Origin: JAFEDN01 sp963712715
GTDB taxonomy: Bacteria; Pseudomonadota; Gammaproteobacteria; Coxiellales; Coxiellaceae
Direction of reading: 5' to 3'
DNA: 64,000 bases
NCBI GenBank assembly: GCA_963712715.1
Contig: CAVQJI010000009.1
Coordinates: 1-64,000, forward strand
Part shown: positions 8,845-17,568 of the stretch, piece by piece
Numbering within the stretch: the first letter of the stretch is position 1
Layout: each line of letters starts with the position of its first letter
Translations under genes and position numbers: made by a program
Notes under the pieces: model-generated
Seen by the model: the letters and a program-made list of their open reading frames with translations, nothing else
Database searches by the model: none
What the model was told of the DNA's origin: nothing

Positions 8845-8928
8845 GTCATTGCGAGCGTGAGCGAAGCAATCCAGTTCAGACTTTGTAGAAACTCTGTACT
8901 GGATTGCTTCGCTTACGCTCGCAATGAC
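8845..8928. repeat. REP-like palindrome, copy 2
   Basis: Core GTCATTGCGAGCGTGAGCG with a matching right arm ending CGCTCGCAATGAC. Imperfect outer inverted repeats (about 8816-8844 and 8929-8964, GTTTTGACTG against CGGTCAGAAT) extend the structure. It lies in the 567-bp gene-free gap between the 619-aa gene and the S9 peptidase. Confidence 0.85.
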
Positions 8929-9007
8929 TATTCTTGCAACCGGTCAGAATTAAATTGAAAAGGTACTCTTTAAACTTGTGCCGGGAGTTTCTGCGGGAGG
9001 GAACTTA

Positions 9008-9168
9008 TACCGCGTGACCTCTCAATTTGCGGTTTTTAGCATCCCATCTGCAGGCCATCTTGTGCTTTAAAAAACATTTGCATATGAGTAACTATGCGCA
9101 TGTTTTTTAAAACACAATCTGGCCAACATCTGGGCGCTAAAAACCGCAAATTGAGAGGTCACGCGGTA
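9008..9168. repeat. 161-bp hairpin MITE with TA flanks
   Basis: The ends are inverted repeats over about 33 bp (TACCGCGTGACCTCTCAATT at the left, its complement at the right). An inner pair, TTGTGCTTTAAAAAACAT and ATGTTTTTTAAAACACAA, forms a second stem. The dinucleotide TA flanks both ends. There is no coding potential. It is consistent with a miniature element moved by an IS630/mariner-type transposase. Confidence 0.8.
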
Positions 9169-9232
9169 TAACTTAAACAGGAACCATGTAACTGTTTTCA
9201 GCGAAATGGATGTCATGGAACGGAGATTTTTT

Positions 9233-11188
9233 ATGAAAAGAATGGCGTTTTATTGTTTTAGTGTTTTGTTACTCTGGTCGATTTTTTCAGGTTGTGCTTA
9301 TGCAGAGTTGCCAGCGCTGATTCCGCGTCATGATATATTTGGTAATCCTGCCGTCATGCAAGTTCAAATTTCACCGGACGGGAGCTGGTATTCGTATCTG
9401 GCGCCTTCAAAAAGCGGTATTTTGAATATCTGGTTGCAGGACATTAAGTTTATCCAAGCCCCAACGATGATCTCAAACGATACCCATCGGGGGATTCGCG
9501 AATACAGCTGGGCTAAAAATAGTAAAAGCGTTCTTTATTTTCAGGATAATGCTGGGGATGAAAATACCCACGTTTATCAGGTTAATATAGCGGATAAGTT
9601 TACCCGTGATCTGACCCCCTATCCGGGTGTTCGCGCCAATGATTTGATGTTGAATAAAGACTATCCCGATGAAATATTGCTAGGGCTTAATTTACGTGAT
9701 CGTACCATTTTTGATATTTATCGCGTCAATTTGCGCAGCGGCTTAGTCACTCTCGACACTCGAAATCCGGGTGACGTCACCTCCTGGCTGTCCGATGCAA
9801 AGTTCCAAATTCGCGCCGCCCTTACCAGTAATAATGAAGATGGCAGCAGTTCTTTAAGGGTCCGTGAAAACACAAACTCTACCTGGCATACTCTCATGAC
9901 ATGGCCATTTGGCGAAAGTGGCGCACCCATTTTGTTTGGCCAGGATGGCAAAAAACTGACTATTGAATCGAATTTAAACGCAGACACCAGCAGGCTTCTC
10001 ACCATTGACTCTCTGACCGGAAAAATTCTACACGTCGATATCAGTGACCCTCGTAGCGATATCAATGATATTTTGATTGATCCCAACGAAAGAATTGTGC
10101 AGGCGGTGCAATTTAATTATTTAAAACCTTATTGGGTAGTACTGGATTCTACCATTAAAAAAGATTTTGCGACGTTGACAAAATTCCAGAAAGGCTTGTT
10201 CGATATCGAGAGCCGGGATCTGCGCGACGAATTGTGGGTAGTGAGTTATTATTCAGATACCCGCCCCATGGAATATTATCAATTCGATCGGCGTAATCAA
10301 CAATTGAAATTGCTGTATGTGGCCAGGCCGGAATTAAAAAAATACTCACTGGCGCCGATGCAACCGATGACCCTCACTACCCGTGACGGCTTAAAGCTCA
10401 CCGCGTATTTAACTTTTCCCCTGGGGGTTAAACCGCAAAATTTGCCATTAATTATAGACGTGCATGGCGGTCCATGGGCTAGAGATTCATGGGGATATAA
10501 CGGTGAAGTTCAATGGTTGGCTAATCGGGGTTACGCTGTTTTACAGGTCAATTACCGAGGATCGGAAGGGTTTGGTAAACAGCTTCTCAATGCCGGCAAC
10601 CGGCAGTGGGGCGCTGCCATGCAAAATGATTTGAGCGATGCCGCTTCCTGGGCTATCAAAGAAAAAATAGCCGATCCGAAAAAGATCTGTATTTATGGAG
10701 GATCCTATGGTGGTTATGCGGTATTGGCGGGCCTGGCGTTTACTCCGCAATTATACGCCTGCGGAGTGGACATCGTCGGCCCTTCCAACCTGCAAACTTT
10801 GCTGGCGAGTATTCCTCCGTACTGGAAGACCGAGCTAAAAGAAATGTTGTTGCGCATAGGCGACGTTGACAAGGACGCGGTATTCAACCAAAAAATATCA
10901 CCTTTATTTCATGCACAAAATATTCGCGCGCCGCTATTAATCGCCCAGGGGCTTAACGATCCTCGGGTAAATGTTTCGCAAGCAGACAGTATTGTAAAAA
11001 CGCTGCGTGATAAAAAAATTAAAGTGACGTATGTGATTTATACTGACGAGGGACATGGATTTGCCCGGCCGGAAAACCGTCTGGATTTTTACGGACGTGC
11101 TGAAGAATTTTTACAAAGTGTGCTGGGAGGACGTGCACAACCCTGGGAGCCAGTACCCGGTTCCAGCGCCAAATTAATGACAAAATAG
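9233..11188 (+). CDS. S9 (prolyl oligopeptidase) family serine peptidase, exported
   Basis: A secreted alpha/beta-hydrolase peptidase. Residues 1-24 form a signal peptide (MKRMAFYCFSVLLLW). A beta-propeller-like region follows (QISPDGSWYSYLAP, DIWLQDIKF-type repeats). The C-terminal hydrolase domain has DVHGGPWARDSWGYN, nucleophile Ser491 in GGSYGGYA, Asp576 in GLNDPRVN and His608 in DEGHGFA: a complete triad. The domain order and roughly 650-aa length are usual for acylaminoacyl or dipeptidyl-type S9 enzymes. The start at 9233 is preferred over 9206 because GGAG lies 7 bases upstream and it gives a clean signal peptide. It probably trims oligopeptides in the periplasm or outside the cell. 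Confidence 0.9.
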   Translation: MKRMAFYCFSVLLLWSIFSGCAYAELPALIPRHDIFGNPAVMQVQISPDGSWYSYLAPSKSGILNIWLQDIKFIQAPTMISNDTHRGIREYSWAKNSKSVLYFQDNAGDENTHVYQVNIADKFTRDLTPYPGVRANDLMLNKDYPDEILLGLNLRDRTIFDIYRVNLRSGLVTLDTRNPGDVTSWLSDAKFQIRAALTSNNEDGSSSLRVRENTNSTWHTLMTWPFGESGAPILFGQDGKKLTIESNLNADTSRLLTIDSLTGKILHVDISDPRSDINDILIDPNERIVQAVQFNYLKPYWVVLDSTIKKDFATLTKFQKGLFDIESRDLRDELWVVSYYSDTRPMEYYQFDRRNQQLKLLYVARPELKKYSLAPMQPMTLTTRDGLKLTAYLTFPLGVKPQNLPLIIDVHGGPWARDSWGYNGEVQWLANRGYAVLQVNYRGSEGFGKQLLNAGNRQWGAAMQNDLSDAASWAIKEKIADPKKICIYGGSYGGYAVLAGLAFTPQLYACGVDIVGPSNLQTLLASIPPYWKTELKEMLLRIGDVDKDAVFNQKISPLFHAQNIRAPLLIAQGLNDPRVNVSQADSIVKTLRDKKIKVTYVIYTDEGHGFARPENRLDFYGRAEEFLQSVLGGRAQPWEPVPGSSAKLMTK

Positions 11189-11257
11189 TTGTGCTTTTAA
11201 AATTTATAAAAAAGTGTTACCATATAGTTTAATTTTTTTCTTTACAAGGAGTGTTTT

Positions 11258-11860
11258 GTGGCAAAAACCAAAAAAAATGCGGCTTTAATGCATCCCATTG
11301 ATACGGTCATGCACTGGTATGAGGAGGTGCAGACTATCCCCGCACAACTTAAAAAAAATTTCGAAGTTGAAAAAGAGAAGGCTCATCAGGATATTAAAAA
11401 ATTAACCGGCGAATTAAAAAAGGCAAAGGCATTACACCAGAAGGCAAAAACTTTAAAGGCACAGGCCGTTAGAAAAGCGAAAAAACAGTCTTCGCATGTT
11501 GCAACTACCCTGCTGGACCAGGCTAACTCCCAATTCAATGCAGCAGCCAGTGGGGTTCTGAAAGTAACCAAAGAAATAAACGCTGCCAAAACTCAGATAA
11601 GTCATAGTAAACTTAAGCAGAAATATCTTCAGGCTCTGGAAAAAGCTTTTCTTACAGTGACGAAACTGTTCACCCGAAAACAAAAAAGTTCTCTAAAACA
11701 CAAAAAAAGTCCTAAAAAACGAAAAAAAACGGCCCATCATGCAACCGCTTCCCGTCGTTTCGCCCCCTCTCACCGGCCCGCTGCCCGGACCAAAAAAAGA
11801 GGTTCCTCCAAACGCACTTCAAAAACCACCGCTAAACGCAGAACGAAAGCTCATGCTTGA
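11258..11860 (+). CDS. Histone H1-like, Lys/Arg-rich protein
   Basis: A 200-aa protein starting with GTG (AAGGAG upstream). The first 130 residues are helical and Lys/Ala-rich (ELKKAKALHQKAKTLKAQAV). The tail is very basic, with KKSPKKRKKTAHH, RPAARTKKRGSSKRTSK and TAKRRTKAHA, like eukaryotic H1 tails and the AlgP/Hc-type bacterial H1-like proteins. A role in DNA compaction or regulation is likely but inferred. It converges on the gamma-glutamyltransferase gene with only 14 bases between stops and no clear terminator. Confidence 0.7.
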   Translation: MAKTKKNAALMHPIDTVMHWYEEVQTIPAQLKKNFEVEKEKAHQDIKKLTGELKKAKALHQKAKTLKAQAVRKAKKQSSHVATTLLDQANSQFNAAASGVLKVTKEINAAKTQISHSKLKQKYLQALEKAFLTVTKLFTRKQKSSLKHKKSPKKRKKTAHHATASRRFAPSHRPAARTKKRGSSKRTSKTTAKRRTKAHA

Positions 11861-11874
11861 ATAAGAATTTAGGT

Positions 11875-13575
11875 TTAATAGCCTACAGACATACCGCCTG
11901 CATGACGGTTGTCTGTAGCGCTGTATAAAGTACCGGTCTTTAAATCCTTTAGTATCCCCAACTCCTGTCCCCAATAATCCGTTTTAAACGGCGATCCCCA
12001 TTGATATGAATAACCCATCGACTGTAAATTTAATAAAGTATCCTGGGATAAAGCGTAAGGTTCTAAATAAATAATATTGGGCAGCCATTGAAAATGGTAG
12101 CGCGGTTCGTTGACGGCAGCGCTGATATTCATGCCATAATCAATAACATTCTCGATGGATTCGAGGATGCTGGTGATAATGGTGGGTCCGCCCGCCGCGC
12201 CCAGCACCATATAAAGTTGATGATCTTTAAATACCATGGTCGGACTCATGGAACTGAGAGGTCGTTTTTTGGGGGCGATCAGGTTGGCTTCTCCCTGACG
12301 TAATCCAAACATATTTTTTGCCCCCTTCAAAATAGCAAAGTCATCCATGTCATCATTCAGAAAGAATCCTGTATCGCCCGCGATGACTCCCGCTCCAAAA
12401 TAATCATTAATGGTGTAAGTCACCCCGACAGCATTTCCCCATTGATCAACGACGCCGTAATGAGTGGTATGGGCGCCCTCAGTTGCAGAGTGTTTTTCCA
12501 GCAGTAAAGAATCTCCTGCTTTATCGGGCCGAATTTTTTCGACAATCTGACGGGCATAATCCGCTGATAATAATTTCGCGACTGGATTCGCAACAAAATC
12601 CGGATCGCCTAAATCCTGATTATGGTCTGCAAATGCATAGCGCATGGCCTCAACATTATAGTGAACACTGGCAGCTGAGTGAAATCCCATATCGTGTAAC
12701 TTATAATGATTCAGGATATTGAGCATTTCACAAATTGTGACTCCTGAGCTGGGCGGCGGTGGGGTAACGATTTCGTATTGACGATAGTAGCAGGTCAGCA
12801 CTTCGCGTTCTTTTGCCTGATATTCGGCAAAATCCTTCATGGCCAGTACGCCGTGGTTGGCTTGGCTGGCGGCCACTACTTTTTTAGCGATTTCACCCCG
12901 GTAAAAAACGTCAGACCCTTGACGACTAATCATTCTCAAAGTCCTGGCCAATTCAGGTTGCCGGAGCCGATCACCACTATGATACGGCTGATTATTTTTT
13001 AAAAATATTTTCGCTACGTTGGCATGTTGTCTAAAGTCCCCCGGCTTCGTATTCAGAATCGCTAAATCATCATTATCGAGGATAAATCCCTCTTGGGCTA
13101 ATTGAATGGCCGGGGCCATCACCCTGGATAGGGGCATGGTGCCGTATTTTTTCAGAGCGGTATTGAGCCCCATCACTGTTCCTGGAACTCCGACCGATAA
13201 ATAACTTTTTTCGGCTAATTGTGGCACTATCTCTCCATGAGAGTTTAAAAATAGTTGGCTGTTGATGGCGGCCGGCGCTGTTTCGCGGAAATCGATCACT
13301 GTATTTTTTCCGTTTTTTAAGTGAATTAACATAAATCCACCACCGCCGATATTGCCGCAGCAGGGATGCACGACGGCCAATGCATAACCAACAGCCACCG
13401 CGGCATCGATGGCATTACCTCCGGCTTTGAGGATATTCAGTCCAGCCTCACTCGCCAGATGATGCGCGGAAACAATGGCTGTTTGCCGGGAAGGTGACGG
13501 CGGTAAGTACGCGGCTTCACAAGCGGGAATGATAACAAGCAGCAGTGTAGCCGAAAAAATGGTTAATTTTTTCAT
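11875..13575 (-). CDS. ggt: Gamma-glutamyltransferase (proenzyme)
   Basis: A periplasmic enzyme that cleaves or transfers the gamma-glutamyl group of glutathione. The 566-aa proenzyme has a signal sequence (MKKLTIFSATLLLVIIPACEA, with a possible lipobox IPAC), the large-subunit landmarks ASEAGLNILKAGGNAIDAAVA and NIGGGGFMLIHL, and the autoprocessing site GAHTTHYGVVD. Thr370 becomes the N-terminal nucleophile of the small subunit. RPLSSMSPTMVF and GAAGGPTIITS complete the active site. Length and motif spacing are normal. It is a single gene with a CGGAG ribosome site. The gap upstream is filled by the long inverted-repeat structure. Confidence 0.95.
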   Translation of the reverse strand: MKKLTIFSATLLLVIIPACEAAYLPPSPSRQTAIVSAHHLASEAGLNILKAGGNAIDAAVAVGYALAVVHPCCGNIGGGGFMLIHLKNGKNTVIDFRETAPAAINSQLFLNSHGEIVPQLAEKSYLSVGVPGTVMGLNTALKKYGTMPLSRVMAPAIQLAQEGFILDNDDLAILNTKPGDFRQHANVAKIFLKNNQPYHSGDRLRQPELARTLRMISRQGSDVFYRGEIAKKVVAASQANHGVLAMKDFAEYQAKEREVLTCYYRQYEIVTPPPPSSGVTICEMLNILNHYKLHDMGFHSAASVHYNVEAMRYAFADHNQDLGDPDFVANPVAKLLSADYARQIVEKIRPDKAGDSLLLEKHSATEGAHTTHYGVVDQWGNAVGVTYTINDYFGAGVIAGDTGFFLNDDMDDFAILKGAKNMFGLRQGEANLIAPKKRPLSSMSPTMVFKDHQLYMVLGAAGGPTIITSILESIENVIDYGMNISAAVNEPRYHFQWLPNIIYLEPYALSQDTLLNLQSMGYSYQWGSPFKTDYWGQELGILKDLKTGTLYSATDNRHAGGMSVGY

Positions 13576-13667
13576 GTAAAAAAACTCCGTTTAATTCGAG
13601 GCTGTAGATACTCTGGAATAAATTAAATATAACAACATATTCTACGCCACAAAAGAGCTCTTCAGAC

Positions 13668-14739
13668 ATCGGATTAAAAATTAGCCAATCATTCAGTATA
13701 GCTGGTTGACTATAATCCGCTTCCGCGGTATTCCCGGCATCCGCCCATCTGGTTCGCAAGTCCTCACTGGCGGGGCCTGCCAGAGGCGGGCCTGGCCACC
13801 GTGCTCACTCGCGCGTGCGAGTAAAAGTGCTTTTGGAAATTATTCACCAATGATATTTTCGCGCTTTGAGCAAATACCGCCCGCTCGCTGCGCGCGCTGG
13901 CCAGGCCCGCCTCTGTCACCCGCCTTCGTAGCGAATGGGCGGATGGCCGGGAATACCGCTATGTGCCCCGTCGAAATTTTCCGCAGGAACGCATCCCTGA
14001 AATCAGAGGCGAATCCTCTCGCTATCCCAAACCAAAGTAGGGCAAGTCAGGTAACGAATATAAGGTTTTACCCTTTAACAAGTGCCTCAATTAAAATCAT
14101 ATCCATGATCCCAAAAAAAGCGAAAAACCGAAATTCATCTGTATATTTCCTTATTAAGCTATAACCTGACTGTATCCCTTTTTTAGCTGTTATGAATCAA
14201 TTTTGCCATATTGAATTGCGGTGTCAGACCCGGCGAAAAATTCAAATAATTTTTTTAAAACAATGTATTAAATAGAAAATATTCGTTATGCCAGACTCGA
14301 TTGGTCTATAGTTAATCTACTCAAAAACTCCCTCGAATCGAGTCAGACATAACAATTTTTAAAGAATAACGTCTTGAAATAAAATTTATATTTATAATTT
14401 ATGTCGGAACTGACACTAATGTTTCTAATGTTTAATGTTCCTAATGTTCGGTATTCCTGGCCATCCGCCCATTCGCTACGAAGGCGGGTGACAGAGGCGG
14501 GCCTGGCCAGCGCGCGCAGCGAGCGGGCAGTATTTGCTCAAAGCGCGAAAATATCATTCGTGAATGATTTCCAAAAGCACTTCTATTTGAACGCGCGAGT
14601 GAGCACGGTGGCCAGGCCCGCCTCTGGCAGGACCCGCCAGTGAGGACTTGCGAGTTAGATGGGCGGATGCCGGGAATACCGCGGAAGCGGATTATAGTTA
14701 ACCAGCTATACTGAATGATTGGCTAACTTTTAATCCGAT
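13668..14739. repeat. 1.07-kb structure: two 290-bp inverted arms around a 492-bp non-coding core
   Basis: The left arm (13668-13957) and right arm (14450-14739) are near-identical reverse complements, from ATCGGATTAAAA at the outer end to GGAATACC at the inner end. Each arm is itself a large pseudo-palindrome: it starts GGTATTCCCGGCATCCGCCC, ends with the complement, and carries GGCGGGCCTGGCC/GGCCAGGCCCGCC inside. The core (13958-14449) shows no credible gene. It is AT-rich, holds an 18-bp hairpin at 14285-14353 and a run of TAATGTT-type heptamers near 14415-14448. Short frames inside the arms are by-products of the repeats. It resembles a pair of MITEs that captured a segment, but no transposase is present. 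Confidence 0.8.
14285..14353. other. Hairpin inside the core of the inverted-arm structure
   Basis: GTTATGCCAGACTCGATT (14285-14302) pairs with AATCGAGTCAGACATAAC (14336-14353) at 17 of 18 positions, with a 33-base loop. It is not followed by a T-tract. It could be a binding site, a structured RNA, or the end of a further nested element. Confidence 0.6.
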
Positions 14740-14826
14740 AGCATTGAAGCAGCCCCGGCAGTGATTGTAATTCAAATTGAAAGTCTCTAAGATAAAAATA
14801 TCTCTTCACGTTTCAGGAGACGCAAC

Positions 14827-15585
14827 ATGCATCGCGAAACCCTTGAGTATTTTGACGGTCAACAAAAACTTCTCGGCGAACTTTTTTATGATGAAACACG
14901 GCTTGGGCCTGGCAAGAAGCCCAATGAGCGTCAGGCGATTCTGGTATTCCCCGCTTTTGAAGGACGTGGTGATTTTGCACTGGCAGTCGCACAAAAATTG
15001 GCAGAACAGGGTTATATAGCATTAGCGGTAGATATGTATGGAGATGGAGTAGTGGCACAAACACTGGATGACTGCCTGCGTTTGATTTCACCCTTTTTGA
15101 AGGATCGCAGTCTGGTAAGAAAACGTGCTTTATTAGCCTATTCAAATCTAAAGAAATTTTCAGGTTTGCCCATTTCTCTGATGAGTGGGATTGGCTTTTG
15201 TTTTGGCGGAATGTGCGTGCTGGAAATAGCCCGAAGTGGAGAAGCTTTAAACTCTGCCATCAGTGTGCACGGAGTATTGTCAAAGTCAGACTTACCCAAC
15301 TCGACTATCAAAAGTAAAATTTTAATTATCCAGGGTTATCGCGATCCGCAAGTTCCCGCAGATGCATTACCGCAATTTGCAGAGGAAATGGAGGCAGCTG
15401 GTTCGCCTGACTGGGTTTTTACCTATTTAGGCCATGCCAAACATTCCTTCACGGATATTCATACAGGCTCTTTCGATCCAGCTCGCGAACAAAAAATGGG
15501 TCGTGAATATAATCTACGTGCCGCTGAAAGAGCCTTCCAGTACTCACTCGATTTTTTAAGGGAAAATTCTGACAGTCAGGATTGA
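14827..15585 (+). CDS. Dienelactone hydrolase family protein
   Basis: A cytoplasmic alpha/beta hydrolase of 252 aa. It has the DLH-type triad: Cys125 in GFCFGG, Asp173 in GYRDPQVP and His206 in HAKHSFTD. The true substrate is unknown. Family members hydrolyse dienelactones or other small lactones and esters. It starts at ATG 14827 with AGGAG upstream. It is separated by 61 bp from the response regulator that follows, so it may or may not be co-transcribed with it. Confidence 0.88.
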   Translation: MHRETLEYFDGQQKLLGELFYDETRLGPGKKPNERQAILVFPAFEGRGDFALAVAQKLAEQGYIALAVDMYGDGVVAQTLDDCLRLISPFLKDRSLVRKRALLAYSNLKKFSGLPISLMSGIGFCFGGMCVLEIARSGEALNSAISVHGVLSKSDLPNSTIKSKILIIQGYRDPQVPADALPQFAEEMEAAGSPDWVFTYLGHAKHSFTDIHTGSFDPAREQKMGREYNLRAAERAFQYSLDFLRENSDSQD

Positions 15586-15646
15586 CGAAAACTGCTCAAT
15601 GTGACAATATAAGTAACAGATTATAGTGCGCATTTGGGAGAATTAA

Positions 15647-16297
15647 TTGATTAAAACGGTGTTGATTGACGATCATGCCTTGGTGAGGTCCGGCATTCGC
15701 GAGATGCTTCAGGAAGTGAGAGGTATCTCGGTAGTGGGTGATACAGGCACTGGACGAGAAGGCATAGAATTGGTTCGGCGCTTTAATCCCGATCTGTTAA
15801 TTCTAGACTTAAAGTTACCCGATCAAACGGGTCTGGAAGTCACCCAAAAAGTATTGCGTTTAAACCCGGATATCAAAATTCTCATTGTGTCTTCGGTCAC
15901 TAATGACTTATTTCTTTTTCGGTTACTGGAAGCTGGCGCGCACGGTTATCTGACCAAGGAAGCCAAACAGGAAGAATTGGTTCAGGCCATTAAATCCGTG
16001 TGTGCCGGGCAGCGAGTGATCAGCCCGCAACTGGCGAAAAGATTAGCGCTGGCTAAAACGGATTATAAAAAAGACAACATGTTTGCAGACATTTCCGAAC
16101 GCGAAATGGAAGTCATGATGATGGTTATCCGCGGAGTCCCAGTGAAAGAAATGGCGGAAAAATTAAATATCAGTCATAAAACCATTCATAGTTATCGCAG
16201 CCGAATATTTGATAAATTAAACGTTAAAAGCGATCTGGCGGTGACTTTATTAGCCATTCATCATGGCCTGATTGTTCTGGAAGAACCGATTGAATAA
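15647..16297 (+). CDS. LuxR/NarL-type response regulator, GacA/UvrY-like (first copy)
   Basis: A two-component regulator of 216 aa. The receiver domain has the acidic pair Asp8-Asp9, phospho-acceptor Asp54 (LILDLKLP) and the conserved Lys in HGYLTKEA. The C-terminal LuxR HTH reads ISEREMEVMMMVIRGVPVKEMAEKLNISHKTIHSYRSRIF in family order. Closest by style to GacA/UvrY/LetA, which in Legionellales control the switch to transmission through small RNAs. The start is TTG at 15647, supported by GGGAG six bases upstream. No sensor kinase is adjacent. It is paralogous to the regulator at 16894. Confidence 0.88.
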   Translation: MIKTVLIDDHALVRSGIREMLQEVRGISVVGDTGTGREGIELVRRFNPDLLILDLKLPDQTGLEVTQKVLRLNPDIKILIVSSVTNDLFLFRLLEAGAHGYLTKEAKQEELVQAIKSVCAGQRVISPQLAKRLALAKTDYKKDNMFADISEREMEVMMMVIRGVPVKEMAEKLNISHKTIHSYRSRIFDKLNVKSDLAVTLLAIHHGLIVLEEPIE

Positions 16298-16310
16298 ATA
16301 CCAACCAGTT

Positions 16311-16889
16311 ATGATGGAACTTGTTACCGTAAACCGCCCAGACCACGAAATATTAAAGAAACCTGCGCAGACGCTCGATTTCCCCTTAAGCCAGGAGATA
16401 AAGGAGCTGCTCAAGAAGATGCGCGAATTTATGGAAAGCCTGGCGAGTCCATACGGCAAACCGGCGGGACTTGCGGCTCCTCAAGTGGGTCATCCTTACC
16501 GTATTATTTTTTTTCAAATTCCACCGGAAGCTAAAAACGTTCGCAAAGATGTTTTTGATATCGTGCCGCTCACGGTGCTGCTTAATCCTGGTTACACACC
16601 TATTACCACTGCTGGAAAAACCAAAGATTGGGAAGCCTGTTATTCTGTGCCGGATAAAATGGGAGAGGTTTATCGTTACACGGAAATAGATTTCCATGGT
16701 TTTACCGAAACAGGCGAAAGAATTCAACGTTCGGCACGTGGTCTATTAGCACGCATTATTCAACACGAAGTCGGACATATAAACGGAGAACTTTATACAG
16801 ATTTATTAAATCCGCAATGCCGCTTTGGTTCTCAGGAAGACATGTGGATCATTCGTAAAGCGGAAATGACAAACGTTAAAGGGAGCTAG
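16311..16889 (+). CDS. def: Peptide deformylase
   Basis: Removes the formyl group from the N-terminal Met of new proteins; a metal enzyme. All three motifs are present: GLAAPQ at residues 53-58, EACYSVP (usual form EGCLS) and QHEVGHING (usual form QHExDHLxG) with both metal His and the catalytic Glu. The EACYS and HEVGH variants suggest a divergent paralogue. The ATG pair at 16311 gives a normal N-terminus. An earlier ATG at 16272 would overlap the preceding regulator by 26 bp, so translational coupling is possible. It is sandwiched between two response-regulator paralogues, 4 bp from the second. This is unlike the usual def-fmt pairing, so it may be a secondary deformylase. Confidence 0.85.
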   Translation: MMELVTVNRPDHEILKKPAQTLDFPLSQEIKELLKKMREFMESLASPYGKPAGLAAPQVGHPYRIIFFQIPPEAKNVRKDVFDIVPLTVLLNPGYTPITTAGKTKDWEACYSVPDKMGEVYRYTEIDFHGFTETGERIQRSARGLLARIIQHEVGHINGELYTDLLNPQCRFGSQEDMWIIRKAEMTNVKGS

Positions 16890-16893
16890 ACGA

Positions 16894-17550
16894 GTGATAA
16901 CCGTTATCTTAATTGATGATCACACCATCGTGCGAAGTGGTATTCGCCAGATGCTTGAAGACGTAAAAGGAATTCGAGTAATCGGAGAAGCAGGTACTGG
17001 TAACGAGGCCGTGCAATTAGTGCGAGAACTTCATCCCCAAATTGTGGTTCTGGATTTTAAATTGCCGGACATTACGGGTTTGGAAGTCACCAACCGTTTG
17101 TTGCGATTGGATTCCCATTTAAAAATTCTGGTTGTCTCCTCCGCCATAAATGATTCATTTCCATTTCGAATACTGGAAGCCGGTGCACACGGCTATTTAA
17201 TAAAAAACGCCAGTAAAGAAGAATTAGTTCGTGCTATTAAATCCGTGTGTGCAGGTAAGCGCGTGATTAGTCCCAGCATTGCCAGCCGTTTGGCGCTCGC
17301 TAAAATTGACGAAAGTAAATCCTCTTCCACATTTAATGAATTATCCGATCGGGAAATGGAAATATTAATGATGGTAATTCGCGGTGTAATGGTCAATGAA
17401 ATTGCCGGCAGATTGTTTTTAAGTCCTAAAACCATTCACAGTTATCGAAGTCGCCTTTTTGAAAAACTAAAGGTAGAAAACAACGTGGCGTTAACGCTGC
17501 TGGCCATTCGCGAAGGACTTATCACGATTGATGAAGCCGGAGCAGAGTAG
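16894..17550 (+). CDS. LuxR/NarL-type response regulator, GacA/UvrY-like (second copy)
   Basis: 218 aa, GTG start at 16894 with GGGAG upstream. Asp8-Asp9, phospho-acceptor Asp54 (VVLDFKLP), HGYLIKNAS Lys, and the LuxR HTH (LSDREMEILMMVIRGVMVNEI, then LSPKTIHSYRSRLFEKL). It is clearly a duplicate of the regulator at 15647: most of the receiver and HTH residues match, including SIxVIG-type strands and the AIKSVCAG segment. Differences lie mainly in the linker and the C-terminus. The two regulators and the deformylase between them are closely packed and probably form one operon. Confidence 0.88.
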   Translation: MITVILIDDHTIVRSGIRQMLEDVKGIRVIGEAGTGNEAVQLVRELHPQIVVLDFKLPDITGLEVTNRLLRLDSHLKILVVSSAINDSFPFRILEAGAHGYLIKNASKEELVRAIKSVCAGKRVISPSIASRLALAKIDESKSSSTFNELSDREMEILMMVIRGVMVNEIAGRLFLSPKTIHSYRSRLFEKLKVENNVALTLLAIREGLITIDEAGAE

Positions 17551-17568
17551 GAGTCTGGAAAAATATCC

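Noticed and set aside
14401..14643. 80-aa ORF inside the right arm of the inverted-repeat structure
   Set aside because: Its sequence comes from the palindromic arm, has no ribosome site, and the arm also appears inverted at 13668-13957.
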